Below are positions 34,091 through 43,543 of a stretch of DNA of 54,142 nt, piece by piece; the stretch's first letter is position 1; every line of letters starts with the position of its first letter. The DNA comes from an uncultured Prevotellaceae bacterium (GTDB taxonomy: Bacteria > Bacteroidota > Bacteroidia > Bacteroidales > Bacteroidaceae). The stretch lies in contig CACZIT010000023.1 in the NCBI GenBank assembly GCA_902781315.1, positions 1 to 54,142 of the forward strand, read 5' to 3'. The translations under genes and the position numbers were made by a program. A model generated the notes under the pieces. The model was not told the DNA's origin. It ran no database searches and saw only the letters and a list, made by a program, of their open reading frames with translations.

Positions 34091-36112
34091 TCATTTGCCA
34101 GGCAAGAAGCGGATGGCTAACATGGTGAGGTCGTCGCTCTGTTCGGCATCGCCAACGAAGGCGGCTACAGCTTGTGCCATCTGTGTGACGAGGGTCTCCG
34201 AGGTGTTCAGCCCGGACGTCGGCAGTGTTTCGGCCACCTGTCTGATTCGTTCCATCTCGAACTGCTCGTGGCCAGCGTTCTCGGCCTCGTTGAGTCCGTC
34301 GGTGTAAAGGAATACGGTGGTGTCGGGTTGCAGCTGTGCCACCTGTGGAGCAAACTCCCATCCCGGCATGATGCCGACGGGAATATTGGGCTCGCAGGGC
34401 AATTCCTGACAACTGCCGCTCGCGATGAGCAGCGGTGCGTCGTGGCCGGCATTGCAATAGTGGAGCAGACCCGTTTCGAGTTCGAGCACGCCAACGAACA
34501 GCGTGACGAACATGCTGCTTTCGTTGCCTTCAGACATCGCCTCGTTGAGAGCGCGGACGATGTGGTGCGGCTCAGTGGCATGGGCCGACACATTGCGGAA
34601 CAGCGAGCGCGTGACCGCCATGACGAGCGATGCGGGCACGCCCTTGCCAGATACGTCGCCGATGCAGAAGAAGAGCCGATTGTCGTGCAGGTAGAAATCG
34701 AAGAGGTCGCCGCCCACGGCCTTGGCCGGTGTCAGCATGCCGTAGATGTCGATGTCGTTGCGGTTAGGGTAGGGCGGGAATATCTTCGGCAGCATCGCCA
34801 TCTGGATGTTGTGGGCAATGGTCAGTTCGTTTTCGATGGCTGCCTTCGAGGCCGTGGTCTGCTTCAGTTCCTCCATGTACTGCGTGAGCGAGTGCTGCAT
34901 GTTGGCAAAGGAGTCGCGCAGCAGGCGCACCTCGTCGTTGTGCTTAACCTCCGGCAACACCGTGTCGAAGTTTCCTTTCGCCACTTCGTTTGCCGATGTC
35001 GTCAACTGCTTCAGCGGCTTGGTGGCACGTCGGATGCCATACCAGCTAACCAGCCAAACTATGAGTACGGCCAGCAGGATGAGGAATACCAGCATGCCAC
35101 CCACGAGGTAGGCTGTGAGGTCAATGACCAAATTGGGCACGACCAGTCCCACCGACCACCCCATGGGCCAGACGGGGGTGTAGAAGACGTAGGAGTCGCG
35201 GCCTTCAAAGTCGAGGTTGGTTGCTTCCTCATCGACATCCATGCCATGGCTTCTCTTGCCAGCCATCATGTTTCGGCCCAGCGCGGCCACGGCAGCCGTG
35301 TCGGCAGAAGCCTTCACCACGCTCTGGGAATTGTCCTTGATGACGCGCTGCTTGTCGGGATGGACGATAAAGGTGCCTCTCTGGGAGATGAGGAAGCTGT
35401 AGGGCACGAGGTCTGAAATTTCCGTGTTGCGTTGCTTGGGGTCGTCAGTAGAGGTCCACTCTTGGATGTAGATTTCCTCATCGACCTCGTCCATCTTCTT
35501 TTGCAGCCAACTGATAGATACGTCGATTCCCAGCACGGCCACCGTGCGCCCTTGCTTGTCGCGAATGGGCTGCACATAGGCCACCAGCGGCTGCTGCGCC
35601 GTGTCGTTGTACTCGAAGAACGGCTCCGACCAGAAGCCATCCTCTGTCTGCAGCGCCTGCAGGAACCATTCTTCCTGCAGATAGTTCTCCAGGCTGTCGG
35701 CATGGCTGACGACCTCTATGTGGGTGCTGTCGCGCCGAATGGCATAGGGCACGTAGCAGCGTCCCTTCTGCGGATAGTAGTTCTCGACGAAACTGATGCC
35801 GCAACTGCGGATGAGCGAATCCTGCTTCAGGGCGCGCTCCAGCAGCATGGGCAGCTGGTCGGGGCGGTCGAGGCGTTCCTCTATCTGAGGGACGAGGTCG
35901 TGGGCGTTGGCACTTATGTTGGAAGTGACAAGGCTGATGTAGGCTGAAACGGTTTCGAGCATGGCCCCGTGGCGTTGCTGCTCGTTTTCAACGATGAAGG
36001 CGCCGCCAATGATGAAAACCAAAAAGGAGGCGATGCTCATCACGATGAGTAGTGTGAGCACCAACCTCCTTGAAAGCCTTCGTGAAAAGGATTTGAATTT
36101 GCGGTTGCGCAT
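34091..36112 (-). CDS. Membrane SpoIIE/RsbU-type PP2C serine phosphatase with Cache and HAMP domains
   Basis: This 673-residue protein has an N-terminal membrane helix (about 17-40), a dCache-like periplasmic sensor (about 45-330, with GISFVENYYPQKGRCYVPYA, AVLGIDVSISWLQKKMDEV and TPVWPMGWSVGLVVPN), a second membrane helix (about 335-360), a HAMP domain (ATKPLKQLTTSANEVAKGNF) and a SpoIIE phosphatase domain (about 455-670: AHNIQMAMLPKIFPPYP, AKAVGGDLFDFY, CIGDVSGKGVPASLVMA, YTDGLNEAEN, QSDDLTMLAIRF). It should dephosphorylate an anti-sigma antagonist or similar partner in response to a periplasmic signal; no partner is encoded nearby. Its ATG lies 3 bp after the infB stop, so it is almost certainly cotranscribed and perhaps coupled to infB. 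Confidence 0.92.
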   Translation of the reverse strand: MRNRKFKSFSRRLSRRLVLTLLIVMSIASFLVFIIGGAFIVENEQQRHGAMLETVSAYISLVTSNISANAHDLVPQIEERLDRPDQLPMLLERALKQDSLIRSCGISFVENYYPQKGRCYVPYAIRRDSTHIEVVSHADSLENYLQEEWFLQALQTEDGFWSEPFFEYNDTAQQPLVAYVQPIRDKQGRTVAVLGIDVSISWLQKKMDEVDEEIYIQEWTSTDDPKQRNTEISDLVPYSFLISQRGTFIVHPDKQRVIKDNSQSVVKASADTAAVAALGRNMMAGKRSHGMDVDEEATNLDFEGRDSYVFYTPVWPMGWSVGLVVPNLVIDLTAYLVGGMLVFLILLAVLIVWLVSWYGIRRATKPLKQLTTSANEVAKGNFDTVLPEVKHNDEVRLLRDSFANMQHSLTQYMEELKQTTASKAAIENELTIAHNIQMAMLPKIFPPYPNRNDIDIYGMLTPAKAVGGDLFDFYLHDNRLFFCIGDVSGKGVPASLVMAVTRSLFRNVSAHATEPHHIVRALNEAMSEGNESSMFVTLFVGVLELETGLLHYCNAGHDAPLLIASGSCQELPCEPNIPVGIMPGWEFAPQVAQLQPDTTVFLYTDGLNEAENAGHEQFEMERIRQVAETLPTSGLNTSETLVTQMAQAVAAFVGDAEQSDDLTMLAIRFLPGK

Positions 36113-36115
36113 TGT

Positions 36116-39025
36116 TTACAGTTTCTGAGCAATCTCGATTTCGGTGAAGGTTTCGATGATGTCGCCTTCCTGAATATCGTTGAAGTTGACGAGCGAAAGT
36201 CCGCACTCGAAGCCCGAGGCCACTTCCTTCACATCGTCCTTGTAGCGCTTCAGTGCATCGATGGCGGCAGTGTGGATGACAATACCGTCGCGCACCACGC
36301 GGGCCTTGTCCTTGTTGTGCACCTTGCCTTCGGTGACCAGACCACCGGCCACGGTGCCCACCTTCGAGATGTGGAACACTTGCTTCACCTCCACCTGGCC
36401 CGTCACCTGTTCCTTGATGACCTTGTCGAGCATGCCGACCATCGTGGCCTTGATGTCGTCGATGGCATCATAGATGATGGAGTAGGTGTTGATGTCGACA
36501 CCCTCGCGGTCGGCAGCCTTGCGGGCGTCGGCCGAGGGACGCACCTGGAAGCCTACGATGATGGCATCGGAGGCCGAGGCGAGCATGACGTCGTTCTCAG
36601 AAATCTGACCCACGGCCTTGGCGATGACGTTCACCTGCACCTTCTCCGTAGAGAGCTTGATGAACGAGTCGCTGAGGGCCTCGATGGAGCCGTCGGTGTC
36701 GCCCTTCACGATGATGTTCAGTTCGTGGAACTCGCCCAGGGCAATGCGGTGCGAGATGTCGTCGAGCGTGAACTTCTTCTGCGTGCGCAGACCCTGCTCG
36801 CGCTGCAGCTGCAGGCGCTTGTTGGCAATGTCGCGGGCCTCCTGCTCGGTGTCGAGCACGTGGAAGGTGTCGCCGGCCGTCGGAGCTCCGTTCAGTCCGA
36901 GGATGATGCAGGGCTCGGCGGGTCGGGCTTCCTGAATGCGCTGGTTGCGCTCGTTGAACATGGCCTTGATGCGGCCATAGGCAGTACCGGCGATGACGTT
37001 GTCGCCCACCTTCAGCGTGCCGTTCGACACGAGCACCGTCGACACGTAGCCGCGGCCCTTGTCGAGACTCGACTCGATAATCGAGCCCGTACCCTTGCGG
37101 TTGGGGTTGGCCTTCAGGTCGAGCATCTCGGCTTCGAGCAGCACTTTCTCCAGCAGTTCGCTCACGCCGATGCCCTTCTTCGCCGAAATCTCCTGACACT
37201 GGTACTTGCCGCCCCACTCTTCGACGAGCAGGTTCATCTGGGCCAGGTCTTCACGTATCTTGTCGGGGTTGGCACCCGGCTTGTCAATCTTGTTGATGGC
37301 AAACACCATCGGCACGTTGGCTGCCTGGGCGTGGGCAATGGCCTCCTTCGTGGTGGGCATCACCGAGTCGTCGGCAGCAATGATGATGATGGCGATATCC
37401 GTCACCTGCGTACCACGGGCACGCATGGCGGTGAAGGCTTCGTGGCCCGGCGTGTCGAGGAAGGTGATGCGGCGGCCGTCCTCCAACTTCACGTTGTAGG
37501 CACCGATGTGCTGCGTGATGCCGCCGGCCTCACCGGCAATGACGTTGGTCTTGCGGATGTAGTCGAGCAGCGACGTCTTACCGTGGTCCACGTGGCCCAT
37601 GACGGTCACGATCGGGGCGCGCGGGATGAGGTCGTTCTCGTCGTCCTCCTCCTCGCTGACGGCTTCTTGCACCTCAGCCGACACGTATTCGGTTTTGAAG
37701 CCGAACTCGTCGGCCACGAGGTTGATGGTCTCGGCATCCATGCGCTGGTTGATGGACATCATGATGCCCACCGACATCAGCGTCGAGATGACCTGCATGG
37801 GGCTGATGTTCATCATTGTGGCGAGTTCCGACACGGTGACGAATTCCGTCAGCTTCAGCACCTTGCTCTCGGCGCGCTCGGCATTCATCTCCTCGTTCAG
37901 GCGTTCCTGCACGGCCTCGCGCTTCTCCTTGCGGTACTTCGCGCCCTTCTTGTTCTGGCTCTGCTTGTTGGTCAGACGGGCCAGCGTCTCTTTCACCTGG
38001 CGTGCCACGTCCTCCTCGTTCACCTCCAGAGGCTTCTGGTTGCGACCGCGGTTCTTCTTTTTCTTGCCACTCTTCTGGCCCTTCTGGTCGGCCTGCTGCG
38101 ACGACGGCTGCTGCTGGTTGGCGGCAGCGTTGATGTCGACGCGCTCCTTGCCGATGCGCACGCGCTTCTTCTTCTGCTGTTCGCGGGCCTGCTGGGCCTT
38201 CTCCTCGCGCTCCTTGCGCTTCTCTTCCTTCGATTTCTTCTTCGGGCGAGTGCTCTGGTTCAGCGCGTCGAGGTCTATCTTGCCCTGAATTTTCAGCTGC
38301 GGGGCATTGGCCAGCTTCTTGTCGCTCTTCAGCTGGAACACCTGCGGGCCTTCTTTCTTCGCCTCTTCCTTCGGCTGCTCGGCAGCGGGTTTCTCTTCCG
38401 TTGCGGGCTTGGCGGCAGGCTGAGGTTTCTCTTCCTGCAGGGGCTTCTCCTCCTTCGGTTCGGCGGGCTGTGCCTGCGGCTCCTCCTTGGCGGCTGGGGC
38501 AGCCTTCGGGGCTTTCTTCTTCTCTTCTTTCTCCGGCGCGGGGCTCACGGCAGCAGCCTTCGGCGCAGGAGCAGGCTCCTCCTTGGCAGCGGGGGCAGCC
38601 TTTGGGGCAGCCTCGGCTTTCGGGGCTTCCTCGGGTTTGGCCTCAGCCTTGGGCTCGGGGGCAGCCTCGGCCTTCTTTTCGGCCGGAGCCTCCTTCTGGG
38701 CAGCAGGCTTCAGCGTGTCGAGGTCAATCTTGCCCAGCGGCTTGAACAGCTGCTGCGTCGACGACTCCAGCAGGCTCTCACCACGTGTGTCCTTAGGCTC
38801 GGCCTTCTTCTCCTTCGGCTTCTTCTGGAACAGTTTCTCGGCCTGCGTGCGTACTTCCTTGTCCTGCTGGAAAGCAGCCACAAGGGCGTCGTACTGAGCG
38901 TCATTCAGCTTGAAGCTCGGCTCGGCCTTCACCTCTCCCAGTTCACTCTTCTTTTCCAGAAACTCCACTGCCGTCTGGAGTCCTATGTTCAATTCACGTA
39001 ATGCTTTGTTTAATCTAACACTCAT
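36116..39025 (-). CDS. infB: Translation initiation factor IF-2
   Basis: The 969-residue protein has a long N-terminal region rich in Ala, Pro, Glu and Lys (about 85-345), then the IF-2 core. The G-domain motifs are present: [15 protein letters not shown] (near 480), [25 protein letters not shown] and the SAKKG loop. Domains II-IV follow ([52 protein letters not shown]). IF-2 places initiator tRNA on the ribosome. It is preceded by nusA (53-bp gap with a CCGTGCAACCACGG hairpin) and rimP, the usual order. It is followed after 3 bp by a SpoIIE-type phosphatase gene, which is not usual. Confidence 0.98.
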   Translation of the reverse strand: MSVRLNKALRELNIGLQTAVEFLEKKSELGEVKAEPSFKLNDAQYDALVAAFQQDKEVRTQAEKLFQKKPKEKKAEPKDTRGESLLESSTQQLFKPLGKIDLDTLKPAAQKEAPAEKKAEAAPEPKAEAKPEEAPKAEAAPKAAPAAKEEPAPAPKAAAVSPAPEKEEKKKAPKAAPAAKEEPQAQPAEPKEEKPLQEEKPQPAAKPATEEKPAAEQPKEEAKKEGPQVFQLKSDKKLANAPQLKIQGKIDLDALNQSTRPKKKSKEEKRKEREEKAQQAREQQKKKRVRIGKERVDINAAANQQQPSSQQADQKGQKSGKKKKNRGRNQKPLEVNEEDVARQVKETLARLTNKQSQNKKGAKYRKEKREAVQERLNEEMNAERAESKVLKLTEFVTVSELATMMNISPMQVISTLMSVGIMMSINQRMDAETINLVADEFGFKTEYVSAEVQEAVSEEEDDENDLIPRAPIVTVMGHVDHGKTSLLDYIRKTNVIAGEAGGITQHIGAYNVKLEDGRRITFLDTPGHEAFTAMRARGTQVTDIAIIIIAADDSVMPTTKEAIAHAQAANVPMVFAINKIDKPGANPDKIREDLAQMNLLVEEWGGKYQCQEISAKKGIGVSELLEKVLLEAEMLDLKANPNRKGTGSIIESSLDKGRGYVSTVLVSNGTLKVGDNVIAGTAYGRIKAMFNERNQRIQEARPAEPCIILGLNGAPTAGDTFHVLDTEQEARDIANKRLQLQREQGLRTQKKFTLDDISHRIALGEFHELNIIVKGDTDGSIEALSDSFIKLSTEKVQVNVIAKAVGQISENDVMLASASDAIIVGFQVRPSADARKAADREGVDINTYSIIYDAIDDIKATMVGMLDKVIKEQVTGQVEVKQVFHISKVGTVAGGLVTEGKVHNKDKARVVRDGIVIHTAAIDALKRYKDDVKEVASGFECGLSLVNFNDIQEGDIIETFTEIEIAQKL

Positions 39026-39078
39026 CTATTTCAATTTTCAATCCGTGCAACCACGGATGGTTTTCAATTCTTTTTTTA

Positions 39079-40335
39079 TTACTCAAATTCAGCCTTCAGC
39101 ACTTCCAGCACGTGGTCGACGGTCTCTTCCTCCAGGTCAGCCTTCTCCACGAGCATCTCGCGCGGAGCGTTCAGCACCGACTTGGCGGTGTCCAGACCGA
39201 TAGCCTTGATAGAGTCGATGATCCACTGGTCGATCTCGTCGGCAAACTCGTCGAGGTATATGTCCTCGTCGGCCTCGCCTTCGGAAACCTCGCGGAACAC
39301 GTCGATGGTGTATTCGGTGAGCATCGAGGCCAGTTTGATGTTCAGACCGCCGCGGCCGATGGCCAGGCTCACCTCCTCAGGCTTCAGGAACACCTCGGCC
39401 TTGCGGTTCTCCTCGTCGATGGTCAGGCTCGACACCTGGGCGGGGCTCAGCGCACGCTGGATGAACAGCTTCGTGTTGGCCGTGTAGTTGATGACGTCGA
39501 TGTTCTCGTTGTTCAGTTCGCGCACGATGCCATGCACGCGGCTACCCTTCACACCCACGCAGGCACCCACGGGGTCGATGCGGTCGTCGTAGCTCTCCAC
39601 GGCAATCTTGGCGCGCTCACCCGGCATGCGGGCAATCTTCTTGATGGAAATCAGACCGTCGTTGATCTCGGGCACCTCAGCCTCCAGCAGGCGCTGCAGG
39701 AACACGGGACTCGTACGGCTCAGGATAATCTTCGGGTTGTTGTTTTCGTTGGTCACCTGATGGATGACGGCACGAATGGTCTCGCCCTTGCGATACTGGT
39801 CGTTGGGAATCTGTTCTGCCTTCGGCAAGATGAGTTCGTTGTTCTCGTCGTCCACCACCAGCACCTCGCGCTTCCACATCTGATAGACCTCGCCCGACAC
39901 AATCTGGCCCACGCGGTCCTTATATTTGTTGTACAGCGAGTCGTGCTCCAGCTCCAGAATCTTCGAAGCCAGTGTCTGGCGCAGGTTCAGAATGGCGCGG
40001 CGGCCGAACTTTGTGAAGTCCACACGCTCCGACACCTCCTCGTCAACCTCGTAGTCAGGCTCAATCTTCTGAGCCTCGCTCAGGGCAATCTGCTTGTTCT
40101 CATCCTCTACCTCGCCGTCGGCCACGACCATGCGGTTGCGGTAGATTTCGAAGTCACCCTTGTCAGGGTTCACAATCACGTCGAAGTTCTCGTCGGAACC
40201 GAAAATCTTCGCCAACACGTTGCGGAAGCTTTCTTCCAGCACGCTTACCAGGGTGGTGCGATCGATGTTCTTCGTCTCCTTAAACTCTTTGAAGGTGTCG
40301 ATCATGCTCACCGTCTCTTCTTTTCTTGTTGCCAT
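39079..40335 (-). CDS. nusA: Transcription termination/antitermination factor NusA
   Basis: The 418-residue protein has a NusA N-terminal domain (about 1-125), S1 domain (about 135-200, DRVGQIVSGEVYQMWKREVL), and two KH domains (about 205-345, PGERAKIAVESYDDRIDPVG, VKGSRVHGIVREL, and VSLAIGRGGLNIKLASM). The C terminus is a short tail without the acidic repeats of enterobacterial NusA. It binds RNA polymerase and nascent RNA to control pausing and termination. The start ATG at 40335 follows rimP by 33 bp. Confidence 0.98.
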   Translation of the reverse strand: MATRKEETVSMIDTFKEFKETKNIDRTTLVSVLEESFRNVLAKIFGSDENFDVIVNPDKGDFEIYRNRMVVADGEVEDENKQIALSEAQKIEPDYEVDEEVSERVDFTKFGRRAILNLRQTLASKILELEHDSLYNKYKDRVGQIVSGEVYQMWKREVLVVDDENNELILPKAEQIPNDQYRKGETIRAVIHQVTNENNNPKIILSRTSPVFLQRLLEAEVPEINDGLISIKKIARMPGERAKIAVESYDDRIDPVGACVGVKGSRVHGIVRELNNENIDVINYTANTKLFIQRALSPAQVSSLTIDEENRKAEVFLKPEEVSLAIGRGGLNIKLASMLTEYTIDVFREVSEGEADEDIYLDEFADEIDQWIIDSIKAIGLDTAKSVLNAPREMLVEKADLEEETVDHVLEVLKAEFE

Positions 40336-40368
40336 TTATAATTATTTTTTTGTTATTGTTATTCTCGT

Positions 40369-40833
40369 TTACACCTGGAAAAGGTACTTGCAGTATTTCA
40401 CGCCGTCCATGGCAAACGTGTAGTCCACCTGCTGCATCTCAGGACGCTTCTTGCCTTCCACGCGCACCTTCTGCTCCACCGTCAGCGTGAAGTCATCGCC
40501 GTCGACGCTCTTCAGCACGCCCTGCAGTTTCTTGCCCTCCAGCGTGAGCACCTCTACATCCTTGCCGATGTGGTTCACCCACTGCTGTCTGACCTTGAAC
40601 GGCTGGCCCAGTCCGGCCGAGCCCACCTCCAGCTCGTAGTCTTCCTCGTCGCGGTTCAGGCGCTCCTCAATGTAGCGGCTCAGTTCCACGCAGTCTTCAA
40701 TCCATACGCCGTCGGCATGGTCTATTTCTACGACGATGCGGTCGTCCTGACTGATTTCTACGTCCACCAGAAAGTAGTCCTTGTCCTCGAGCCACTCTCC
40801 TACGATCTCCTTTACTGTGTTCTTTTCTATCAT
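40369..40833 (-). CDS. rimP: Ribosome maturation factor RimP
   Basis: The ATG at 40833 (MIEKNTVKEIVGEWL) is chosen because upstream codons lie in the predicted promoter and leader. The 154-residue protein has the RimP N-terminal domain (FLVDVEISQDDRIVVEIDHADGV, ELSRYIEERLNRDEEDYELEVGSAGLGQPF) and a C-terminal SH3-like domain (GKDVEVLTLEGKKLQGVLKS). It helps mature the 30S subunit. It is the first gene of the rimP-nusA-infB run. A strong promoter and a leader hairpin with a T-run precede it. Confidence 0.95.
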   Translation of the reverse strand: MIEKNTVKEIVGEWLEDKDYFLVDVEISQDDRIVVEIDHADGVWIEDCVELSRYIEERLNRDEEDYELEVGSAGLGQPFKVRQQWVNHIGKDVEVLTLEGKKLQGVLKSVDGDDFTLTVEQKVRVEGKKRPEMQQVDYTFAMDGVKYCKYLFQV

Positions 40834-40854
40834 TTCTTTTATCAATGTGTATTT

Positions 40855-40892
40855 ATAAAAGAATGAGGAGCTCTCTGGGGAGCCCCTCATTC
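40855..40892 (-). promoter_or_regulatory. Leader hairpin with U-run in front of rimP (possible attenuator)
   Basis: On the minus strand GAATGAGGGGCTC pairs with GAGCTCCTCATTC (13 pairs, one G-U), with loop CCCAGA, followed by TTTTAT. It lies a few bases after the predicted transcription start and 22 bp before the rimP ATG. The shape is that of an intrinsic terminator placed in a leader. Confidence 0.65.
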
Positions 40893-40904
40893 CACTGAAC
40901 GCTG

Positions 40905-40936
40905 CAAAATTACTACTTTTTCCCTGAATAGCCAAA
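40905..40936 (-). promoter_or_regulatory. Promoter of rimP-nusA-infB (TTTG, 20 bp, TAATTTTG)
   Basis: On the minus strand TTTG (40936-40933) and TAATTTTG (40912-40905), spaced 20 bp. The start is expected near 40899. Confidence 0.8.
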
Positions 40937-41026
40937 CTTTTTTCTGCTTTTTTGCGTTTTTTCCTTCATTTTCAATGCGTTTCTCCACCTTTTTATATGT
41001 TTTTCTCCTTTTTTACCATCATTTCC

Positions 41027-41092
41027 CTCCGGCAAAACAACTTGTTTTCCTCGGCAAAACAACTTGTTTTCTTCGGCAAATTAACTCATTTT
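41027..41092. repeat. 22-bp-unit palindrome array (three units), second copy
   Basis: Units at 41027-41048, 41049-41070 and 41071-41092. The first two have core AAAACAACTTGTTTT and the third ends TTAACTCATTTT, followed by CCCGCCGC, as at 17311-17376. The rest of the gap 40937-41192 shows no gene; a G-run (eight G) lies at about 41347. Confidence 0.85.
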
Positions 41093-41192
41093 CCCGCCGC
41101 AAACGCATGGCTTTCAGGGACAGGATAAGTAGCAATGACATGCCTACGGTACGTTGGGTTGGGGAAAGTAGCGCCATCTGCGGGGCACGTCA

Positions 41193-41227
41193 CAAAAAAA
41201 AGTGCCCCAGCCTCACGGCTAGAGCAC
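41193..41227 (-). terminator. Terminator downstream of ctpA-like gene
   Basis: On the minus strand GTGC-TCT-AGCC-GTGA-GGCT-GGG-GCAC is followed by eight T. A GGGGCAC at 41182-41188 could instead pair with GTGCCCC, giving an alternative fold. Confidence 0.7.
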
Positions 41228-41426
41228 AAAAAACTAAAAAATACTTGTATCGATTATGAATAATTTTGTCTGTGCAAATATAATACTTTTTTCTTAGTTT
41301 TCCAAGTAAATCCTGCTGGGAAATGCCGATTCTTAACTAAGATTAACGGGGGGGGTAGGTGTTTAACGTTCATTAAATAATCGGTGGCTATTTGCACATC
41401 TTGCTACCATCTGAGTGCCCCGCATC

Positions 41427-43118
41427 TCAATGCCCCAGAATGGCGTCGTATTCGGCCTGGTTGCCCAGCAGGCGCAAGGCCTCGCGCATCACGGGATCCC
41501 AGTCCAGGGAATGTTCGATGACGCCTCGCTGGAAGTAGTAGCAGGCAATGATTTCGCTCTCCAGCATGTGCTTCAGCGTCTGGCGGTTGTAGTCGAGGTC
41601 GCGGGCTGTGTCGTGCTTCAGCTTGCGGCGCAACTGCTCGAACTCCTCACGGGCATCGTCGTAGTAGCCCTCAAAGCGTGCCAGTTTCTCCAGATTGTCC
41701 AGATAGGTGCTCGTGGAGCGGTCGTAGGTGAACGTGCTCTGCAGCACGCGCTGCTTGAACGCGTCGAACTCCTGGTCACTTAGGTGGAAGTCGCGCGGCT
41801 GCGGCAGCGTGGGGTGTGTGGCCACATAGTCCACCACGTAGTCGTTCACCACCTCGGCCGAGTCAGCATACATCAAGTAGCCAACGATGTTGGTCATAGA
41901 GTCGGGCTTCACCTCAATGTCGGGCTTGATGCCACCGCCGTCGCGCACCTCGCGGCCGCCCAGGGTGTAGAACACCTTCGTGAGCGAGTCAGGCACGTGT
42001 TCCACGTAGCCGCCGCGGTCGTGGTGGTAGTTGATGGCCTGTATGCAGCGTCCTGAAGGGATGTAGTACTTATTGGTGGTCAGCTTCAGCTGGCCGTTGT
42101 ACGGCAGTTCGGTGGTCATCTGCACCAGTCCCTTACCGTACGTGCGTGTACCTATAATTACTGCGCGGTCCAAGTCCTGCAGCGCACCACTGGTGATTTC
42201 GCTGGCCGAGGCCGTGTCGTCGTCCACAAGCACCACGACGGGCATCACCGAGTCCAGCGGCTCTACGGTGGTCATATAGTCGTGGTTGCTCTGTTTCAGT
42301 TTGCCGCGATTCGAGACGATGAGCCTTCCCTTGGGTACGAACATGTTGACGATGTTCACGGCTTCCTGCTCCGAGCCACCGCCGTTGCCGCGCAGGTCGA
42401 ACACCAGAGCGCGCATACCCTGACGCTTCATCTCGACCAACGCCCGCCTGACGTCGCGCGAGCAGTTCTCGGTGAACTGGAAGAGGTTCAGATAGCCGAT
42501 GCCGTCGGCACGAAGGCCGTAGTAAGGGATGGTGGGCTGCTGGATGGCGCGTCGCGTCACCTTCAGCTTCAGTCGCTTGCCCTGGGGCAGTTTGCCCTTT
42601 GCCACGGTCTGACCCGCATTGGGACGCAGTACCTCCAGGATGAAGCTCGTGCCGGCCTCGCCGCGCAGGTGGTTGCTGACGTAGCTGACCTCGCGCCCCG
42701 CCATGTCCTCGCCGTCGATGCTCAGGATGATGTCGCCGCGGCGTGCTCCCGCCTCAGCAGCCGGCATGCCCTCGTAGGGCTCGCTGATGATGACACGGTT
42801 CAACTTCAGGTTCTTGCGTATCACCGACCCCACGCCGGCATAGGTGCCCGTGCGCAGCAGTTGCAGGTCGCCCATCTTGTCCTCAGGGTAATACTCGGTG
42901 TAGGGATCCAGCGAGTGCAGCATGGCGTTGATGCCGTTGACGAGCACCACGTTGGCATCCAGCGTGTCGACGTAGAGCATGTCGAGTTGCTTATAAATAG
43001 CCGTGAACACGTCGAGATTTTTCGCCACGTCGAAGTTGTGGTCGTTCACGCTCTTCTCCTGAGCCACGACGCGCAGCGCCGTCAGTGCAAGCAGTAGGTA
43101 TGTCAGAATTCTTTTCAT
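41427..43118 (-). CDS. S41 C-terminal processing peptidase (CtpA/Tsp-like)
   Basis: The ATG at 43118 gives a signal peptide (MKRILTYLLLALTALRVVAQ). The 563-residue protein has an N-terminal S41 segment, a PDZ domain (about 90-175, GVGSVIRKNLKLNRVIISEP, PAAEAGARRGDIILSIDGED) and the S41 protease core: GIGYLNLFQFTENCSRDV, ALVFDLRGNGGGSEQEAVN, catalytic Ser in VLVDDDTASASEITSGAL and Lys in GTRTYGKGLVQ. The last about 130 residues form a helical tail (FDAFKQRVLQSTFTYDRS). Such periplasmic proteases trim or degrade envelope proteins. It is monocistronic: its own promoter lies upstream and a terminator lies about 200 bp downstream. Confidence 0.93.
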   Translation of the reverse strand: MKRILTYLLLALTALRVVAQEKSVNDHNFDVAKNLDVFTAIYKQLDMLYVDTLDANVVLVNGINAMLHSLDPYTEYYPEDKMGDLQLLRTGTYAGVGSVIRKNLKLNRVIISEPYEGMPAAEAGARRGDIILSIDGEDMAGREVSYVSNHLRGEAGTSFILEVLRPNAGQTVAKGKLPQGKRLKLKVTRRAIQQPTIPYYGLRADGIGYLNLFQFTENCSRDVRRALVEMKRQGMRALVFDLRGNGGGSEQEAVNIVNMFVPKGRLIVSNRGKLKQSNHDYMTTVEPLDSVMPVVVLVDDDTASASEITSGALQDLDRAVIIGTRTYGKGLVQMTTELPYNGQLKLTTNKYYIPSGRCIQAINYHHDRGGYVEHVPDSLTKVFYTLGGREVRDGGGIKPDIEVKPDSMTNIVGYLMYADSAEVVNDYVVDYVATHPTLPQPRDFHLSDQEFDAFKQRVLQSTFTYDRSTSTYLDNLEKLARFEGYYDDAREEFEQLRRKLKHDTARDLDYNRQTLKHMLESEIIACYYFQRGVIEHSLDWDPVMREALRLLGNQAEYDAILGH

Positions 43119-43168
43119 CAGTGTCGGGTTTCTTATTTCTTGCAAACATTTCGTTGCGTTTTCGACTG

Positions 43169-43203
43169 CAAATTTACGACAATAAAGGCATATAAAGTCC
43201 AAA
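43169..43203 (-). promoter_or_regulatory. Probable promoter of the S41 peptidase gene (TTTG, 23 bp, TAAATTTG)
   Basis: On the minus strand TTTG (43203-43200) and TAAATTTG (43176-43169). The spacing of 23 bp is at the long end. Confidence 0.55.
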
Positions 43204-43257
43204 AACCACGATTTTTTATCATTATTTTGCGTAAAAACAAAAAAAATCGCGAAAAAA

Positions 43258-43289
43258 TTTGGTGGTTTCAAAAATTCGCAGTACTTTTG
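43258..43289 (+). promoter_or_regulatory. Promoter of tRNA-Asn (TTTG, 20 bp, TACTTTTG)
   Basis: TTTG at 43258-43261 and TACTTTTG at 43282-43289, spaced 20 bp, 22 bp before the tRNA. Confidence 0.8.
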
Positions 43290-43311
43290 CATCCGCAATC
43301 GAAAGATTACT

Positions 43312-43385
43312 GCTTCAGTAGCTCAGTTGGTTAGAGCACCTGACTGTTAATCAGGGGGTCGTTGGTTCAAGCCCATCCTGAAGCG
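43312..43385 (+). tRNA. tRNA-Asn (GTT)
   Basis: A cloverleaf can be drawn: acceptor GCTTCAG/CTGAAGC, D-arm GCTC...GAGC, anticodon stem CCTGA/TCAGG with loop CTGTTAA (anticodon GTT), T-loop TTCAAGC, discriminator G. The T stem (GTTGG/CCATC) has one T-T mismatch. The 3' CCA is not encoded. Confidence 0.95.
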
Positions 43386-43389
43386 CAAA

Positions 43390-43413
43390 AGCCGAGAGAA
43401 ATCTCGGCTTTTT
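43390..43413 (+). terminator. Terminator of tRNA-Asn
   Basis: AGCCGAGA, loop GAAA, TCTCGGCT, then a T-run. It starts 5 bp after the tRNA. Confidence 0.92.
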
Positions 43414-43543
43414 GCTTTTTATTACTTTCTTTTGCAATCCGACGCTTTATGTAAGTTCTTTGTTTCTCTGTCGTCTCAAAAGATTTTTCGTATTCTGTTT
43501 TGCCACACCCTTGTGATGAGTGATGGGTAGTGAATAGTTTCCT

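Noticed and set aside
36272-39001. A 909-codon frame opposite infB
   Set aside because: It mirrors IF-2 codons (Leu/Gly/His-rich runs from the Ala/Lys/Glu region) and has no start signals or family resemblance.
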